Source: Betaproteobacteria bacterium (lineage in GTDB: Bacteria; Pseudomonadota; Gammaproteobacteria; Burkholderiales; SG8-39). From it: DNA of 7,305 bases. Where the stretch lies: assembly GCA_019237595.1 (NCBI GenBank), contig JAFAGU010000209.1:1-7305 (forward strand), read 5' to 3'. A program made the position numbers and the translations under genes. Each line of letters starts with the position of its first letter. The stretch's first letter is position 1. Positions 6,144-7,305 of the stretch are shown here, piece after piece. The notes under the pieces are model-generated. The model ran no database searches. It saw nothing but the letters and a program-made list of their open reading frames with translations, and had not been told where the DNA came from.

Positions 6144-6940
6144 CCGCATTCGCCGGGAAATCCATCCTCATCACCGGCGCGTCCGACGGGATCGGCGCCG
6201 AGCTTGCACGCCAGCTTGCGGGGCCGGGAATCGATCTCGTGCTTGCGGCAAGAAATACCGAAAAGCTCCAGGAAACAGAGAAGCAGTGCGAGGCAAGGGG
6301 AGCGAAGGCGCTTGCCATTCGCTGCGACGTTGGCGTGGAAGCCGATTGCCGGGCGCTCGTCGACCGGGCCGTGTCCGCGTTCGGCCGGATCGACATCCTC
6401 GTGAACAACGCCGGCGTCTCGGGCCACGCATACCTCGAGGAAGTCGAGGATTTCGCCTGGTACGAGGCGATGATGCGGGTCAACTTCTTCGGCACGCTGT
6501 GGTGCACGCGCTACGCGCTGCCGCACCTCAGGCGCCGGCAGGGGCTCGTCGTCGGCATCTCGAGCCTCGCGGGCAAGGTGGGCATCCCCGGCCGCACGGC
6601 CTACAGCCCGTCCAAGTTCGCGCAAGCCGGCTTCCTCGAGGCGTTGCGGGTGGAGCTGATGGGCTCCGGCGTGGACGTGACCGTAGTGTATCCCGGCATC
6701 GTCGCCACGGGCATCCGCGTGAACGGCTACGGAGCGGACGGGCGCGCCGCCGGCACGAGCGGCCTCAAGGAAGACAAGGCCATGAGTGTCGAGGAATGCG
6801 CTCGGCAGATCGTCGAGGCAATGGCCTCGCGCCGCCGCGAGCTCGTCATGACTACGAGGGGCAAGCTCGGCATGTGGTTGAAGCTCATCGCGCCGCGGCT
6901 CGTCGACCGGATGGCGCTCGCCGCGCTAAAGAAGGAATAG
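6131..6940 (+). CDS. Short-chain dehydrogenase/reductase (classical SDR), non-canonical start
   Basis: A classical SDR oxidoreductase, substrate unknown. From ATT 6131 it is 269 residues: cofactor motif TGASDGIG (15-22), NNAG (92-95), catalytic N118, S145, Y158 and K162, and PGIVATGIR after the substrate loop. R41, at the end of the second strand, hints at NADP(H) preference. The C-terminus (about 246-269) is amphipathic to hydrophobic, possibly membrane-associated, like DHRS7-type SDRs; this is inference. The first standard start is GTG 6239, but starting there would remove the first strand and the whole glycine-rich motif. The upstream frame is open back to TAA 6104-6106 with no ATG, GTG or TTG. 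ATT 6131, giving (M)GPLAAFAGKS, puts the N-terminus where SDRs normally begin. It overlaps the thioesterase end and is followed after eight bases by the cytochrome gene. Confidence 0.85.
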   Translation: MGPLAAFAGKSILITGASDGIGAELARQLAGPGIDLVLAARNTEKLQETEKQCEARGAKALAIRCDVGVEADCRALVDRAVSAFGRIDILVNNAGVSGHAYLEEVEDFAWYEAMMRVNFFGTLWCTRYALPHLRRRQGLVVGISSLAGKVGIPGRTAYSPSKFAQAGFLEALRVELMGSGVDVTVVYPGIVATGIRVNGYGADGRAAGTSGLKEDKAMSVEECARQIVEAMASRRRELVMTTRGKLGMWLKLIAPRLVDRMALAALKKE

Positions 6941-6947
6941 GGGGAAG
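6941..6947 (+). promoter_or_regulatory. Ribosome-binding site of the cytochrome gene
   Basis: GGGGAAG directly follows the dehydrogenase stop and ends one base before ATG 6949. It is purine-rich but close, so the effective pairing is probably with the GGGG at its 5' end. It supports ATG 6949 as the start. Confidence 0.45.
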
Positions 6948-6948
6948 A

Positions 6949-7305
6949 ATGAAGAGGATCGCCTGGGGACTTGCGTTCCCGCTCGTCCTGGCCGCCACCG
7001 CCGTGTTTTCGCAGCCGGGAGCGCCGGCCATCACATCGGATCCGCAGAAGACCCCGCCGTGGGCCTACACGCTGCTACCGCCGGGCCTCAAGGTGCCCGA
7101 CGACGGCGCGGAGCGCGTTCAGCTTCCAGGCAGCAAGGTCACCTATACGCGGGGCGAGATCCGCGACCTTTTCAGCGCGAAGGACTGGTTTCCCGAGGAG
7201 CACCCGGCGATGCCCGCAGTCGTGGCGAGCGGGCGAAAGCCCGACGTCTACGCCTGCGGCATGTGCCATTACCCGAACGGCCAGGGCAAGCCGGAGAATG
7301 CGAGC
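6949..7305 (+). CDS. Exported c-type cytochrome-like protein, 3' end missing
   Basis: 119 residues are visible before the window ends, with no stop. The N-terminus is a Sec signal peptide: K2-R3, a hydrophobic core at about residues 4-20 and a likely cleavage near FSQ (20-22). The mature part has WAYTLLPPG (38-46) and a segment around YTRGEIRDLFSAKDWFPEEHP. It then has CGMCH (C103, C106, H107), a CXXCH covalent haem c site, followed by YPNGQGKPENAS. That wording resembles the small periplasmic cytochrome c-domain proteins of betaproteobacteria. The role would be periplasmic electron transfer, possibly for a partner dehydrogenase. The axial methionine and the rest of the haem domain lie outside the window. 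It probably belongs to the thioesterase-SDR transcript. Confidence 0.8.
   Translation, partial: MKRIAWGLAFPLVLAATAVFSQPGAPAITSDPQKTPPWAYTLLPPGLKVPDDGAERVQLPGSKVTYTRGEIRDLFSAKDWFPEEHPAMPAVVASGRKPDVYACGMCHYPNGQGKPENAS

Noticed and set aside
7075..7269. A 64-codon minus-strand open frame near the right edge
   Set aside because: It lies opposite the cytochrome gene, which has a signal peptide, a haem motif and a ribosome-binding site.
1..7305. CRISPR arrays, tRNA or rRNA genes, insertion sequences, attachment sites
   Set aside because: No direct-repeat arrays, cloverleaf-like segments, transposase frames or terminal repeats were seen by eye.

Overview
The window is GC-rich and gene-dense, with almost no intergenic space. 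It reads as a chromosomal segment of a free-living proteobacterium, most likely a betaproteobacterium. That placement is an inference from the high GC content, an orphan Bug/TctC-type solute-binding protein, a proteobacterial BdhA-type 3-hydroxybutyrate dehydrogenase and a type II NADH dehydrogenase. There is no sign of phage, insertion sequences, tRNA, rRNA or CRISPR.

Left block (1-4396, plus strand): five genes with gaps of 13, 1, 10 and 4 bases, so probably one transcript. In order they are the C-terminal part of a membrane methyltransferase resembling MddA (methanethiol S-methyltransferase), a periplasmic Bug/TctC solute-binding protein, a formylglycine-type sulfatase, D-3-hydroxybutyrate dehydrogenase (bdhA), and a ROK-family sugar kinase with a shortened C-terminal half. 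Together they suggest scavenging of organic acids, sulfate esters and sugars, with storage or ketone-body carbon feeding in through BdhA. No single pathway ties them together.

Middle (4393-5637, minus strand): a type II NADH:quinone oxidoreductase converges on the kinase. The two stop codons overlap inside one CTAG palindrome, which lies in the loop of an 8-bp GC hairpin.

Right block (5733-7305, plus strand): divergent from the NADH dehydrogenase across about 95 bases. It holds a FlK-like hotdog thioesterase, a classical short-chain dehydrogenase and the start of an exported CXXCH cytochrome that runs off the edge.

The most unusual points are these. The second short-chain dehydrogenase has no ATG, GTG or TTG start that would keep its Rossmann motif; translation must start at a rare codon (ATT 6131), come from a -1 frameshift at an A6 run, or reflect a sequence error. 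The divergent NADH dehydrogenase and thioesterase starts each have a -10-like hexamer exactly six bases upstream and no clear Shine-Dalgarno, which suggests leaderless mRNAs. The ROK kinase appears to have an in-frame internal deletion. I found no convincing wholly new multi-gene system.
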